Below the pieces are notes generated by a model, which was not told the origin of the DNA, made no database searches, and saw only the letters and a list, made by a program, of their open reading frames with translations. From Sacculina carcini (Eukaryota > Arthropoda > Thecostraca > Sacculinidae): a stretch of 64,000 nucleotides of DNA. Location: NCBI GenBank assembly GCA_916048095.2, contig OU696594.1, forward strand, positions 3,137,281 to 3,201,280. Reading direction: 5' to 3'. The position numbers and the translations under genes were made by a program. Shown piece after piece: positions 34,207 through 44,689 of the stretch. Every line of letters starts with the position of its first letter. Position 1 is the first letter of the stretch.

Positions 34207-34256
34207 CTGAGAAAAACAAATACGTCACGCGAATAAAATATCCAATAATCGACATT

Positions 34257-35174
34257 TCAGAGGAAATATGGAGTAACAACGCTGGGAGGAACTTGGCGCT
34301 CGTCGTCGGGCACGGCGTCGAACGTTTTCATCTGCCGATTGTCGATGGTATCGAAGCAGAGGATGGCCGCCACGTTGCCGCATCTGTAACAATAGTTGGG
34401 TGCCGACCATACGGTCACCAAAGCGTTGTTGAAGACGTACTTGTATCCCTCGTTGACCAGCTGGTGGGCGCGACATATCAGCGACAGCTGATTATCCTTC
34501 ATAAACTCGAGCGTTACTCGTTCTCCGAATAACCAGCCGGCGCCGCGGGGACTTGTGTCCCACGCGTCCACGTCATCAGGATCCGACCACACCAGATCGC
34601 AGAACGCGCCCTGGTTGGGGATCTCCTGGTTGCGCTCAATCACGCGGATCTGATCGAGCGAGCGAATGTAAGGCGACAAACCGCCGTGCACACACAGCAC
34701 CTGGTCCTCAATGATTGCAGCTACAGTAAGCATGTCGAACACGCGGCAACAATATTTCCACGCGTTCAAATTGCCGTATTTCTTCTGACACTCGTCGTAG
34801 AAGCCGTACACCTGGGTGATCTGACGAGACTCGTGGTTGCCGCGTAGCAAAGTAATCTTTTCAGGCCACTTGGCCTTGAAAGTGAGAAGCCGCGTGAGCG
34901 TTTCAAGACTATAGTAGCCACGATCAACAAAATCACCCAGAAAAATATAATTCGTGTTAGGTAATTTACCGCCTGTTCTAAACAACTCCTCCAGATCGTA
35001 AAACTGGCCATGAATATCCCCACATACTGTGACTGGACACGGTACAGGCTGAACATTGGACTCTTCCAGCAGAATTTCGCATACTATATCACACAGCTGT
35101 TTCAAGTCATTTTCCGGTAAATATTTACACTGACTGGCCCATTCCATCCATTGATCAATATTTCCAGCAACCAT
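34257..35174 (-). CDS. PPP6C: Serine/threonine protein phosphatase 6 catalytic subunit
   Basis: A single exon codes 305 residues, exactly the length of human PP6C. It is a PPP-family metallophosphatase that dephosphorylates Ser/Thr substrates with SAPS (PP6R) regulatory subunits. Metal and catalytic motifs are intact: GDIHGQ (52-57), GDFVDRG (80-86), GNHE (112-115), HGG, and [11 protein letters not shown] near 258. The C terminus TPYFL, ending in Tyr-Phe-Leu, is the methylated tail of the PP2A/4/6 group. [10 protein letters not shown] near the N terminus and LEESNVQPV point to PP6 rather than PP2A or PP4. The start is the first ATG; the open frame extends four codons further without one. The gene has no intron in an otherwise intron-rich neighbourhood, so an old retrocopy is possible, but nothing is broken. 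Confidence 0.93.
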   Translation of the reverse strand: MVAGNIDQWMEWASQCKYLPENDLKQLCDIVCEILLEESNVQPVPCPVTVCGDIHGQFYDLEELFRTGGKLPNTNYIFLGDFVDRGYYSLETLTRLLTFKAKWPEKITLLRGNHESRQITQVYGFYDECQKKYGNLNAWKYCCRVFDMLTVAAIIEDQVLCVHGGLSPYIRSLDQIRVIERNQEIPNQGAFCDLVWSDPDDVDAWDTSPRGAGWLFGERVTLEFMKDNQLSLICRAHQLVNEGYKYVFNNALVTVWSAPNYCYRCGNVAAILCFDTIDNRQMKTFDAVPDDERQVPPSVVTPYFL

Positions 35175-36108
35175 GACAAACACAAAACCTTAAAATACAC
35201 AACCGTTATCCCTGCTCTTGAAAAACACACCAGATACAAGAACCATAGCGCGATAATTGAAATGATTTAACCAGAGTGAATGCTGCCAAGTAACCAAATA
35301 TTTATATAAAATCCATTGTTGAATTTTCAGACTTATTTCATGACATACACAATTTTTTTAGGAGAATCCACATTTTATTACAGAAATTAGGTTATTGCTA
35401 TGATACTATGACATATAACGGTTTCAAAAATGCATTTAGCCGCCAATGTACAACACAAAAATGTTATATTCTTTTTAAATTTATTCGAATTTGAGTTTTT
35501 ATGAGGCAAAAAATGACTGATTGTGATATATGCGGATATCTTTATATTGTTGCGGCAGCTCAAATCAGGCATCATTCGACGTGTAAATTGGGGCAGAATC
35601 CAAATCGCAGTACACACCAGACACCGGTTGGTGTCAAGTGGTGTGCTGTTATAAGCAGCCGTGCTTTGAGTTCATTCACGTTTCTTATCTTAAATTGCTC
35701 ATCTCTTGGTGATGTCTCATTTCTTCTGGTAAGTACCTCGGTAAATTTTTTAGCATCGCAAATGAATGTTACCGTTTTTCGCTGGTTAATGAAATCATGT
35801 ACTTACAAACGTTTCGATTAATTTAGCACATTCTTATGTGTTTAATAACATTCATTCGTTTAAAAGTAATTCGTTTCGTTTCGTAATTCGTTTAGTTTAT
35901 GTTTCACATTTAAATTTATTTTTAGATTTTTTTATTTTGTGTTGGAACCATTTATATTGGTCACTAGAGAGTTAGTAGAGTTATACAGCCTGTAGACCAC
36001 GCTACAAGAATTACAACTTGTTTTGAGCGTTTGTATATACGGTTATGTAGTGATATAATTGTGTTATATGTCTGGTGTCTGGATATAATTGTTCGGCGTC
36101 CGGATATA

Positions 36109-36180
<72 letters not shown>

Positions 36181-36303
36181 TGTCCGGTGTCTGGATATAA
36201 TTGTATTATACCCAGTATTTGTATTTTGTTTGTATATTTTTGTTGTCAACAATTGAGGTAGTTGGCCGTAATTGATCAATGCGCAGTTGATGGCGTTTTT
36301 ATC
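35175..36303. promoter_or_regulatory. Shared upstream region of divergent PP6 and zinc-module genes
   Basis: A 1.1-kb interval separates two start codons pointing away from each other. It contains a (TA)n tract at 36112-36171 flanked by tccggtgtctggatataatt repeats (about 36068-36105 and 36182-36202). No CpG-rich core or TATA box is obvious. A 106-codon frame at 35501-35821 is unsupported. Confidence 0.4.
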
Positions 36304-36391
36304 ATGATGGCCAGTCGTGTGCTGAGGTCCGGACACTGTGATGTCTCCGAGCCATTATCCGGCCGTCCAGCCACTTCGGCGGCAACGACGG
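36304..36391 (+). CDS. Zinc-module gene exon 1
   Basis: Codes MMASRVLRSGHCDVSEPLSG then RPATSAATT plus one base. The donor is gttaga. A GC-rich coding-like patch in AT-rich DNA and the phase match to exon 2 support it. Confidence 0.55.
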
Positions 36392-36424
36392 GTTAGAAGC
36401 ACACAGCATATGTTTATAAAACCG

Positions 36425-36491
<67 letters not shown>

Positions 36492-38152
36492 ATATGTGTG
36501 ATATATATGTGATGTTTGTATAATACTTTTTTAAATTTTAAATCATTTAATTATTATGTGAATTATGTGTAATTCAATTTCACAAATTAAATATATTAAA
36601 CACAGATGTATGAAAGAAGCATTTGGCTTCGATGACGTTTTCAAGAAGTATTATGAATTGTTTATGATAAATGAGAAATTGTTGTTGACAAAAATATTCA
36701 CGTCTTGCATCTCATGTTTTGCGTCTTGACTCTTTCACGTGTTTACGTCTGTTTTAAGTCTATTTTATCGTCTGTTTTAAGTCTATTTTATCGTCTATTT
36801 TATTTTATCGTCTATTTTAAGTCTATTTTACGTCTGTGTTGCGTCTTACAGAAGACATGACGGACATGGCCTTAGAGACGTGGCCGGCGGTTTTTGTCGC
36901 GCCGGCGGGCCGATCCGTCACGCCGCCTCCGCTGACTCTACCGTCTGCTTCTTATTCCTCCTCATCAACACAGGCCGCCAGCGCCGGACATTTTGACGAG
37001 GTGGACAAGTGCTGCCCTCTGTCGGAACAAAGTGGCGACCTGCTGGACGGCGGAGGAGGCGGGGACGAACAAGCAGACCTAGTGATGGTGCACTATGATG
37101 ACATCTCTACCAGCGATGACAATGATGATTATTATGATGAGATTGATGGCGGTAATGGTAATAATGATGATGGTAATGGTGATAATGATGGTAGTAATGA
37201 TGGTAAAACTGGTGGTAATGGTAATAATGATGATGGTAATGGTGGTAATGATAGTGATGGTGGTATTGGTAATAGTGATGGTGCTAATGACGATGGTAAG
37301 AGTGATGGTTGTGATTATGCTCAAAATGGTAGTAATGGTGGTAATGATAGTAGCAATGGTGGTAGCAATGGTGGTAATGCTGGTAATAATGGTGGTAATG
37401 ATAACGACACGCTGGACGCTGTTCATCCGCGATTATGTGGTGGTCGACATTGGAAGAAGTCCACCACGAAATCCTCCTCCAACAACAACAATAACAACAA
37501 TGCTAGCAATGTGGGCGGCTATACCGAGTTTTCTTGCGTGGTGTGTTCCGGTCACTGGCCTCTGTGGAGCATGTGTGAACGCCACGCCTTCACTACTGGA
37601 CACGGACTGACAGGCGACAGCGCAAGTGTCGGATCTTGTAGATTGTGTCAATTGCCCGGCGTGCGTCATGTCTGTCACACGGGCGGACGGCGACGCAGGC
37701 GTGTCGGTCATGGATGCGTCATGTTGGCCGCACTACGCTCGCTGGGCGTGGCCACCGTGGCGGCTGCCGTGGCCACAACCAGTGATGCCAGTTGGCTGGC
37801 GTGTTGCCAGTGCGGCGCGCGATTTGGCAACTCTACTACCAGCCCGGACAGTGGCGGGTCTAGTGGCGGAGCGAGTCATCAACTTGTCGAACACTTGTTT
37901 TCCAGTGGACACGGTGTTTTGCGCCAATGTCGTCGTTGTCGACTGCCTGTTCTCAATTATTTACAAGTGAAGACTTCCATCTCCTCAACATCATCGAAGG
38001 AGGATGATGGCCAGGCTGCTCCTGCGGAGGCGGGAAGACCATGGCAGATGCATGTGTGTCTGGGCAGTGGACGATGGCTGAGCAAGCAACAGCGAGCTAT
38101 GCTGCCGCCAGCCACGCCTCCACAGACACTGGACAAACAGCACAGCGATTGA
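36304..38152 (+). CDS. Unrecognised protein with duplicated Cys/His (zinc-binding) module
   Basis: Two exons, 36304-36391 and 36852-38152, join in phase (G|AA = Glu30) to 462 codons. Residues 31-255 are low-complexity: Ser/Pro-rich, then a Gly/Asn/Asp tract coded by ggtaatgat-type triplets. Two similar Cys/His modules follow, at about 258-311 and 347-438. Each has C-x2-C, then H-[AL]-F-[TS]-[TS]-G-H-G, then C-R-x-C-x-L-P, then HVC and a G-rich Arg turn. The H-x5-H spacing fits C2H2-like zinc binding (C258, C261, HAFTTGHG). I cannot name the family. There is no signal peptide or membrane segment. Start choice: ATGATGG at 36304, the first ATG in frame. Confidence 0.62.
36428..36488. repeat. (TA)n microsatellite in zinc-module gene intron
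   Basis: About 30 TA units between the two exons. Confidence 0.9.
36852..38152 (+). CDS. Zinc-module gene exon 2
   Basis: Follows acceptor gcgtcttacag. Codes DMTDMALETWPAVFVAPAG through LDKQHSD and a stop at 38150-38152. Contains the repeats and both Cys/His modules. Confidence 0.65.
37095..37412 (+). repeat. In-frame trinucleotide-type repeat (gatgataatggt)
   Basis: Degenerate ggt/aat/gat triplets code the Gly-Asn-Asp tract. Frame is preserved through the whole repeat. The other frames give Met/Val and Ile/Thr artefact ORFs. Confidence 0.8.
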
Positions 38153-38169
38153 AAGACCTTATTGTGCGT

Positions 38170-38300
38170 ATTATCTAGGCGGTTATTTCACAGAGATTAG
38201 CTCCACATTCAGGGCTCTATAGATACAGATACGAATCCTCATTGGATCCTCAATGAATGTCATTGCTGTTTTTTCTTGTGTATGTAGACTCAGACAGTTT
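38170..38300. repeat. Direct repeat, left copy, flanking hairpin
   Basis: From attatctaggcggttatttc to ttcttgtgtatgtagactca. The right copy is at about 38543-38660 (tatctaggcgggtattcgag). The hairpin at 38325-38524 lies between them. Confidence 0.65.
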
Positions 38301-38368
38301 ATATATGTATATTCGAAGTTTTCGACATATATGAAGAGAGAGAAGAAAACACAAATGACTGCCACTTT

Positions 38369-38406
38369 AGTCAAACGTTTCGGTCTTGAGACCTTCGTCA
38401 GTGACT
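38369..38406 (-). ncRNA. Hammerhead-ribozyme-like motif (intact core)
   Basis: Minus strand order: AGTCA, core CTGACGA, then stem II GGTC-TCAA-GACC, GAA, palindromic ACGT, T, TGACT. AGTCA pairs fully with TGACT as stem I; ACGT could be a dimer-type stem III. This is the layout of the minimal hammerheads known from Penelope-like elements. One extra A between the core and stem II departs from the consensus, so activity is uncertain. Confidence 0.5.
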
Positions 38407-38441
38407 GTCTATAGTCAGTGTCTATAGACTGATCTGTCTAA

Positions 38442-38479
38442 AGTCACTGACCAAGGTCTCAAGACCGAAACGTTTGACT
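38442..38479 (+). ncRNA. Hammerhead-ribozyme-like motif (core variant)
   Basis: Same arrangement as the minus-strand copy, but the core reads CTGACCA: the G that is essential in the hammerhead core (G8) is C. Predicted inactive. Confidence 0.4.
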
Positions 38480-38542
38480 AAAGTGGCAGTCATTTGTGTT
38501 TTTTTTCTCTCTTCATATATGTATAAGTGTGTGTGTGTATGT

Positions 38543-38662
38543 CTTATCTAGGCGGGTATTCGAGAGATTAGACCCACATTCAGGGTTCTATAGATAGAGA
38601 CACGAATTATCTGTCGTTGGTGTTGTTTCTTGTGTATGCAGACGCAGACACTTGATGTATGT
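38543..38662. repeat. Direct repeat, right copy
   Basis: Matches 38170-38300, including cccacattcagggttctata and ttcttgtgtatgcagacgca. Confidence 0.65.
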
Positions 38663-38866
38663 GTGTGATATTAACACATTTAATTGCTGTATTTACTTAT
38701 CATTTTGTGTGGGCGCTAATTGAGTGAAAACTGGAACAAGATGCGAATGACATTTCTCTGGCGCAAGCACCATGTTTGATTGCATTGCATTGCAGTTGCA
38801 AGCTGGTCGCTGTGTTGCAATCATATTTTCTTATTATTGTTTCGATCTGGTCATTGTTGCTTGGTA

Positions 38867-39030
38867 CAGTGTACCCCAGATATAAGAGAACCCCGGTTAT
38901 AAGAGAACCCCGGATATAAGAGAATCCCGGTTATGAGAGAGTATTTCTTCCTGGCCCGTCTTCTATATACTTTACGTGTCCCCGCATATAAGGAACTTTT
39001 TCTCCACTCCTGACAACTCTCTTATAATGG
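38867..39030. mobile_element. TA-flanked MITE (ggttataagagag family), copy with amplified end
   Basis: As 32462-32591, but the left end carries three extra tandem gagaaccccggttataa units. It shares the ttcctggcccgtcttctata interior. Confidence 0.7.
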
Positions 39031-39473
39031 ACAGATCTGCTTTGTATATAATTATTGATGTTCATTTCAGAGTGATACTTTACAGGTATTATTATTATTA
39101 GTGTGGATTGTATATCAGTGGTGTTTAATAGGCATGCAGTGTTGGTAGATAGCTTTAGTTGTATCGTGTCTAAACACAGGACGGATCTAAGATCCAATAA
39201 GCGTTGTGTTGAATGTTCTATGTATAACGAACATTACTCTTATCCAAACTGCGTTTCACCATATTTTCACATATTCCTCCTGTAAGTCACTGTGTTGATA
39301 TTTTCCAGTTTTACCTGGTCAAACATGCGGGGATTATGGTGTTCAACTGTGTTCTTTTTGTGAGTCTCATCGTAATTGTATTACTCGTATTTTGTGCGTA
39401 GTTTGTTGTCGGTGTGGTCGATAAACGCTATTTTGTCCAAGCAATGTGTTCATTATTTTGCTTCTCATTATGC
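39031..39473. other. Intergenic, nothing recognised
   Basis: Short ORFs without features; an (att)n stretch near 39090. Confidence 0.3.
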
Positions 39474-39640
39474 CAGTGGTTCCCAACCTTTTTGTGATCG
39501 AGTACCACTTGGAGGTTCCGAGTGCAGTCGCCACCTACCACCAGGTTCCAGAGGAACTCGGTTCGATGAGATATCACTTTATTTACATAATTGTACACGT
39601 GGAACACACAAATCAACTGAAGAAAACAACTCAATGAGAG
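39474..39640. mobile_element. hAT MITE family C, partial
   Basis: Starts cagtggttcccaacctttt and continues gatcgagtaccactt. It is colinear, inverted, with the right parts of 43711-44141 and 47182-47612. Confidence 0.6.
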
Positions 39641-39955
39641 TAGTGTATCTGCTTCTTCTCTACCAGCTGGTCAATGAGGGACATTACTTTGCTCACAACA
39701 CATCAGAAATCATGTCCTGGTGTCATTGTTCATCACTCCGAAATTATCGCGTTCCACTGTCCGAGGAAGTTTGAGTGTTTGTTTACATGGATCGAACACG
39801 TTTATTATTTCGCTCAATAACTGATGTAGTCCCTTGAAGATGTGAAACCAATATCCATACCAAGGTACCATTGGTAGGATGCTGTTTATATCATTCTTGG
39901 CCAAGTCTGCGCATGCATTTGTTCGTGTGGACTCCCAATCACGCTCCGCTTACAC
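39641..39955. other. Intergenic, nothing recognised
   Basis: No ORF or repeat that I can support. Confidence 0.3.
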
Positions 39956-39956
39956 C

Positions 39957-40363
39957 AGTGTCAGCGCCAGGATTATTCCGATGGGGGGCTGAGGAGAAAG
40001 ATGCGGGGGCTTGGCGACACATAGGGTGACTATGATACGAATCTCTAAAAAAAGATAACACTTCTGCGCGAAAAATTAAGCCTCTTGAAGAAAAAGGGTA
40101 TTCATGAAATTGAAAATTCACCTTTTTATAGGCGAAATGTTTCGATTGACATTTTTATAGGCACGGATCCATCCATATACACTCGCAGCGGGAACATTTG
40201 AAGTATTCTACAAACACAACAGGTCGGACAGCCCCGAAAAACAGGATATGTCCAGGGAGAAGAGGACATATGGACACCCTGCGAAACATGAGGAACTACA
40301 CTGGAAATGATCATGGTCAACACTTTTTGGGAGCTGAAACCCCGCTTGGCGCCGCCTCTGGCT
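39957..40363. mobile_element. MITE family D (agtgncggcgccaggat ends)
   Basis: The left end cagtgtcagcgccaggatta and the right end ggcgccgcctctggc are inverted. The interior motif gatgcgggggcttgg is shared with 41019-41212, 42491-42822 and 45395-45538. Confidence 0.55.
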
Positions 40364-40880
40364 AAGCGTACACAATGAAAACTAATGACAAGCCTGATAT
40401 AGATCTATTGTATCTATCGATCGACTCAAACCAGCCCATTTGGACAGGTCTCCAGTATCAGAGCAGTCTATCGTACGAGCGTTGAATCATAACCCAAATA
40501 CATCTTCTTCAGTAAGGTCGGAAGTTCCGTGGTACGGATCCGCCCTGGGCGGCACAAGAGCTGCTGAATACTTTGAATTATTAGTTATATATAGGTCGCC
40601 TTTCTGAATATACCATTTCATTACTTGCTGTTTTAATAACTCAAATAAACGAATGAAGACAAGATCGATTGAAAATAATGATCTCCGATGAGATGACTGG
40701 AAGCATGCTCTATTGATGAGGGTCATCGGTTTGTCTTTCAGCTTCATCAACTTATGCACTTGCTAATTCTCTCACAGTCGTGTTGAAGCACGGTCTCTTG
40801 CGGCTAAGTGACCCACAATCATGCATGGTGGAGGGCGACAGATAGCGAGCTACGCCACTGGACTAAACCCGTGTTTATAT
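40364..40880. other. Intergenic, nothing recognised
   Basis: A 90-codon minus-strand frame at 40487-40759 has no recognisable features. Confidence 0.3.
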
Positions 40881-40887
40881 CTCAAGC

Positions 40888-40996
40888 TCTCTTTATACCT
40901 TTTGGGCGTTTCCAGTGAATGGGGCCACCGCCGGGTGGTAATAGTGCTTGCACTTTTCCCTCATTCTACTGGGTTTGCCTGTAATTAATAATAATA
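40888..40996 (+). repeat. (AAT)n-tailed SINE-like repeat, copy
   Basis: ccttttgggcgtttccagtg, gggtggtaatagtgcttgca, cctgtaatt and (aat)n. Confidence 0.6.
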
Positions 40997-41018
40997 TGAG
41001 TATGGACTGTACTCCTGA

Positions 41019-41212
41019 CAATGGCGGTACCAGGATATTTCCGGTAAGGGGATGAGGGGGGAGAGGCTAAGGATGAAGATACGTGGGCTTGGAGAAATAT
41101 GAGGAACTGCACTCGTAATGTTCATGGTCATGATTTTTGGTGAGGCTCAGGGGGATTGGCACAATTGGGGAGTCTTCGGTCCCTCCATGCTCCTCCTTGC
41201 CGCCGCCACTGA
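41019..41212. mobile_element. MITE family D, copy
   Basis: Ends caatggcggtaccaggatat and gccgccgccactg; interior as in the other family D copies. Confidence 0.5.
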
Positions 41213-41289
41213 TTCCCGATCTTACCGTATCCGGACGTCAGAGCCGATGCGAGGTCTTATGCCCCCTTCCCCTCGAAGGCAATACTGGG

Positions 41290-41420
41290 GGGCTCCATTA
41301 GAAACAAAGCACCATTATAATAGACGTCTGACTTTGGGAAAATGCAGTTACGAGCAGCTCCTCGGTCTGCATTAAGCTGGGCACTTTTATGTGCTACTTT
41401 ATGATAAATTTCAACATCAT
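41290..41420 (+). repeat. Dispersed repeat E, plus copy
   Basis: Shares ttataatagacgtctgact and attaagctgggcacttttat with an inverted copy at about 61055-61180 in the SF1 upstream flank. Confidence 0.6.
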
Positions 41421-41639
41421 GCGTGTGGCAACGGACGACCCCTCTACACTCGAGCGGTTGCTACGGCTCTGCCAGGCGCAATGGAGCAGTGGAAGCAGAT
41501 AAAGCTCACAGTTCACAGCTCACACAGGCACATGAAGGTCGTATACATTGAACCGCAATTGACAAACCGCTTGTGGAAATGAAAAGTAATTGCTTATTCC
41601 TGCCTTATAGACATCCCTGTGCGTGTGCGTGTATCGTAC

Positions 41640-41676
41640 CCGCACACCCACACACACACACACACACACACACATA
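41640..41676. repeat. CA microsatellite
   Basis: About 17 CA units. Confidence 0.85.
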
Positions 41677-41743
41677 CGAATGCCGAAAGGACACTGCAAG
41701 ATAGGCATAGACAACAAAAAGACAACTTTATACAAATGATTGT

Positions 41744-42071
41744 CAGGGGTTCTTCTAACCCCTGGGCTCCATCTAATCCCTCTGACCCCTAACCCCAAAG
41801 TTTGGGTTGCCAAGTGATCTAATTGGGTCCCAAATGATTCGAGGAAATTATTGATTTTGCCACTAAAATTTATTATACGTGATTTTGCCACTAAAATATA
41901 GTATAGTGTTAGGATTCTAAGCAGACTATTATTGAATAAAATAGTTGTTAAAAACATAATAACTACATACAAAGACAATTACTATATATATATATATAAG
42001 CTTGGGTCACAATGTTTGATTTGTTCCAATTTTGGGTGGCTTCCGAGAGAAAAAAAGGTTGAGGACCACTG
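41744..42071. mobile_element. hAT-like MITE
   Basis: The ends caggggttcttctaacccc and ggttgaggaccactg resemble the cagtggttctcaacc termini of hAT MITEs. No target duplication was found. Confidence 0.45.
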
Positions 42072-42139
42072 GACTACACGAACAAGTTTAGAATATGAGG
42101 TTATGCAAGCAAGTTGGTTGAACGCCCACGTGTGTGTAT

Positions 42140-42372
42140 GCACACACACACACACAAGCACACATACACATGTGTGTACAATGTCGAGGTGACATAGAGG
42201 TCATGCAACCCGCCATATACACAAACTGCTTGAACCCCCTTGCCCCGCCCACCGACTACCCCCAGCGTACAACACACGCGCACACATTCAAACTGCTAAG
42301 CCGACGAGTTTCAAACAACCTTGAAACGGCACATACAAACAAACAGCTTGTCCATTGATTTCACAATCAGAG
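42140..42372. repeat. Duplicated SF1 3'-flank block, copy 1
   Basis: From the (CA)n through gtacaatgtcgaggtgacat to ccattgatttcacaatcag. It matches 49003-49238, which sits just 3' of the SF1 stop. The two copies bracket the tandem duplication. Confidence 0.75.
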
Positions 42373-42490
42373 GACCCTAACTCGTTCATTGTGCAAGATG
42401 GAACACGTAATATAATATGCATCACACACTTCTCTGCCCTGGCGTGGCGCATATAAATGTGATTGTTATCAGAAATTGCTTCAATTGCTT

Positions 42491-42822
42491 CAGTGGCGGC
42501 GCCAGGATTTTCAGGATGGGGGGCGCGAGGGGGGCTAAGAAAATGTTACTATTATGATTATTATTAATTACGGGCAAATCCAGTATCATAAGGGAAGAGT
42601 GCAAGCACTATTACCACCCTACGGTAACCCATGTACCAGAAGCGCCCAAAAGATGTAAAAAGTTCGAAAACAAATGGACAAACCAAATAGATGCGGGGGC
42701 TTGGAGAAACATGAGGAACTCCACTCGAAATGTTCATGATCAGGATTTTTCGGGGAGGAAATTGGCATACTTTTTAGGGGGGATTCAGTCCCTCCAAGAC
42801 CCTACATATCGCCGCCACTTTT
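42491..42822. mobile_element. MITE family D with nested (AAT)n-tailed repeat
   Basis: The ends cagtggcggcgccaggattt and tcgccgccactttt are inverted. The interior contains an inverted SINE-like copy (42550-42655). Confidence 0.6.
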
Positions 42823-43710
42823 ACCCTTCGATAATAAGTTAGAATCAGAAGTCACGATTGAGAAGACGAGCGAATGAAAAGCAGGGCATGATCGCGTATA
42901 ATTCAGTCGTGTAAATGGAGGCGCTCCGTGGCAGCGGACGCGAGCGACAAGTATCTCAACTTACAAACACACTCTCAAACTAGGCGGTCGTCTAGAACGG
43001 CCGATTGGCGGGGACCTCGAACAGGAATCACATAGGAATGCAGTCCTTCGCATAACATTGACAATTTGTATTACTATTCATCGGAGACGAGTTTTCGGAA
43101 ACTGAAATAAATAAGAAACTATTTGAAAACGACAATGATACAACTAGAATCCTTGAACAGTCAGGCAATGATATCTATCGAAATATGTATCGTTGAGTCT
43201 CTGGATCTACTCAACGTATTCGAGATTTTGCTACCATCAATGAATGAACAGTTAAATTATGCAGAAAGCTTATGACATTTGTATGAATAAGGTCGTATTA
43301 ATTTCAGTAGTCAGATAATCTATATACACTTACAAATAATTATAATGAATTGCACCGTGTTGTCTTTCGGTATTTACTTGACAATTTTCCATTTCCTCTG
43401 GGGTCGTCAAATTCACTTTGCCTAAGGTCTCCAATTATCTAAGGCTGAACCTGATGTACACGGCAGTATATCCATAGGAACTATGCTTCAGTAAAGAGAG
43501 CACTTGGAAGCGTGCGACTTTTGGGCAGAGCTGCTAATGTAGTGTCAATCTGAGGTGTGACCAGTTCCCAAGGTGACTCCACCATGTACTTCACCCGCAT
43601 GACGTCGCTGTCTCATATTCCGTATTCAGCCAGTAATTCCTTGTTTTTTTAACAGTACTGCATATCACTGGTGAAGTGTTGCCGTTGCAGCTCTGCATCA
43701 TGACTTCAGC

Positions 43711-44141
43711 CAGTGATTCCCAACGGAGGATCTTCCAGGTGGTATGCAATCACTTTCGGGATCATGCACAATTTTGTCCTGGTCATGAACAATTTCGTGA
43801 TCACTAACAGTTACTGGTTTTCTCCTCGACATGGGAGTACCAGCAAGAGGATTTCCAGCCTTCATGACCATCAAGTCAAACAGCCGGAACCATCTTGCTG
43901 TAACAGGACATGGTTTCCGATGTGCTGTGAGCGAAGTAATGCCTCGCATTGACTAGTTGGTGGAGAAGTAAAACAGTGCTCGCATGGAATTGTTTTTTTG
44001 AGATGATTTGTGTAATACTTGTTCAATTATGTCAATAAAGTGATATCTGATCGAATTGAGTTTCTCTGGAGCCAGGTGGTACGCGGCGACTGTACGGGAT
44101 TTCCCAGTGGTACTCGATCACAACAAGGTTGGGAATAACTG
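43711..44141. mobile_element. hAT MITE family C, full copy 1
   Basis: Ends cagtgattcccaacgg and aaggttgggaataactg are inverted. 431 bp. No ORF of note. Confidence 0.65.
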
Positions 44142-44369
44142 ACGAGAGAATGACTGAATATGCAGGGTTATCCGTGCATTGTGATATTTTGCAGGAATAT
44201 CGCATGCCCACCTCCGGAGCACGCCAGAGCGCCAGAGGAGCTTTATCAGCCTCAAGTAGAGGACTCCGCAATGCAACTAACAATGCGAACTCCTGCGTGG
44301 TGTATCAAGACACCAACTGAAGAAGTTCATGGCTTCGAGCAAGATTGCTTAGCTTCATAGTTTTTGTTA

Positions 44370-44662
44370 GACTCAGTGATGTAGTGGTTGCACACCGCCA
44401 CACAAGCGGGAGGTCCGTGGTTCTAAAACCCGGCGGATACTTTCTTTGGGCCAATTCTATAATCCAACAGCAGTAAATAGTACCAGATATCAGTCATGTG
44501 TTGTGCCATAGATTCTGGGGAGGTGGTCCTCTCTAATACGTCTTCCGCTCGTGGCGTCATAGCGTGGATAGGGTTCTGCGGTGGCAGCGAGCTGAACGGG
44601 ACACACCTGTGTGTGTTCATAAGCTTCGACTTCTTCCCGTGTAGCAGCTGTCACTTGAGGCC
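44370..44662 (+). mobile_element. tRNA-Val-derived SINE, copy 1
   Basis: The head carries an A-box-like gatgtagtggttgcacacc and a B-box-like ggttctaaaaccc. The anticodon arm region resembles valine tRNA. A shared 220-bp body ends near gtcacttgaggcctt. Other copies are at 47841 and 59511. Confidence 0.75.
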
Positions 44663-44689
44663 TTCAACCTCTAACCTTTGAGCGGAGAG

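Larger units (their letters stand above)
38325..38524. repeat. Long inverted repeat, arms about 80 bp
   Basis: The left arm 38325-38409 and the right arm 38440-38524 are near-perfect inverse copies (for example gccactttagtcaaacgttt against aaacgtttgactaaagtggc), separated by a 30-base loop. Each arm holds a hammerhead-like motif. Confidence 0.85.

Noticed and set aside
35501-35821. 106-codon frame with CDICGY...HHSTC, zinc-finger-like
   Set aside because: Spacing does not fit a C2H2 or C2HC finger, no partner exon is seen, and codon use looks like the AT-rich flanks.
36836-36851. Upstream extension of the zinc-module frame to a TTG
   Set aside because: The extension crosses a good acceptor (cttacag) and a phase-matched first exon with ATG exists at 36304.
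44370-44450. Functional tRNA-Val gene
   Set aside because: The cloverleaf is degenerate and the same 290-bp body follows in all three copies, so it is a SINE head.
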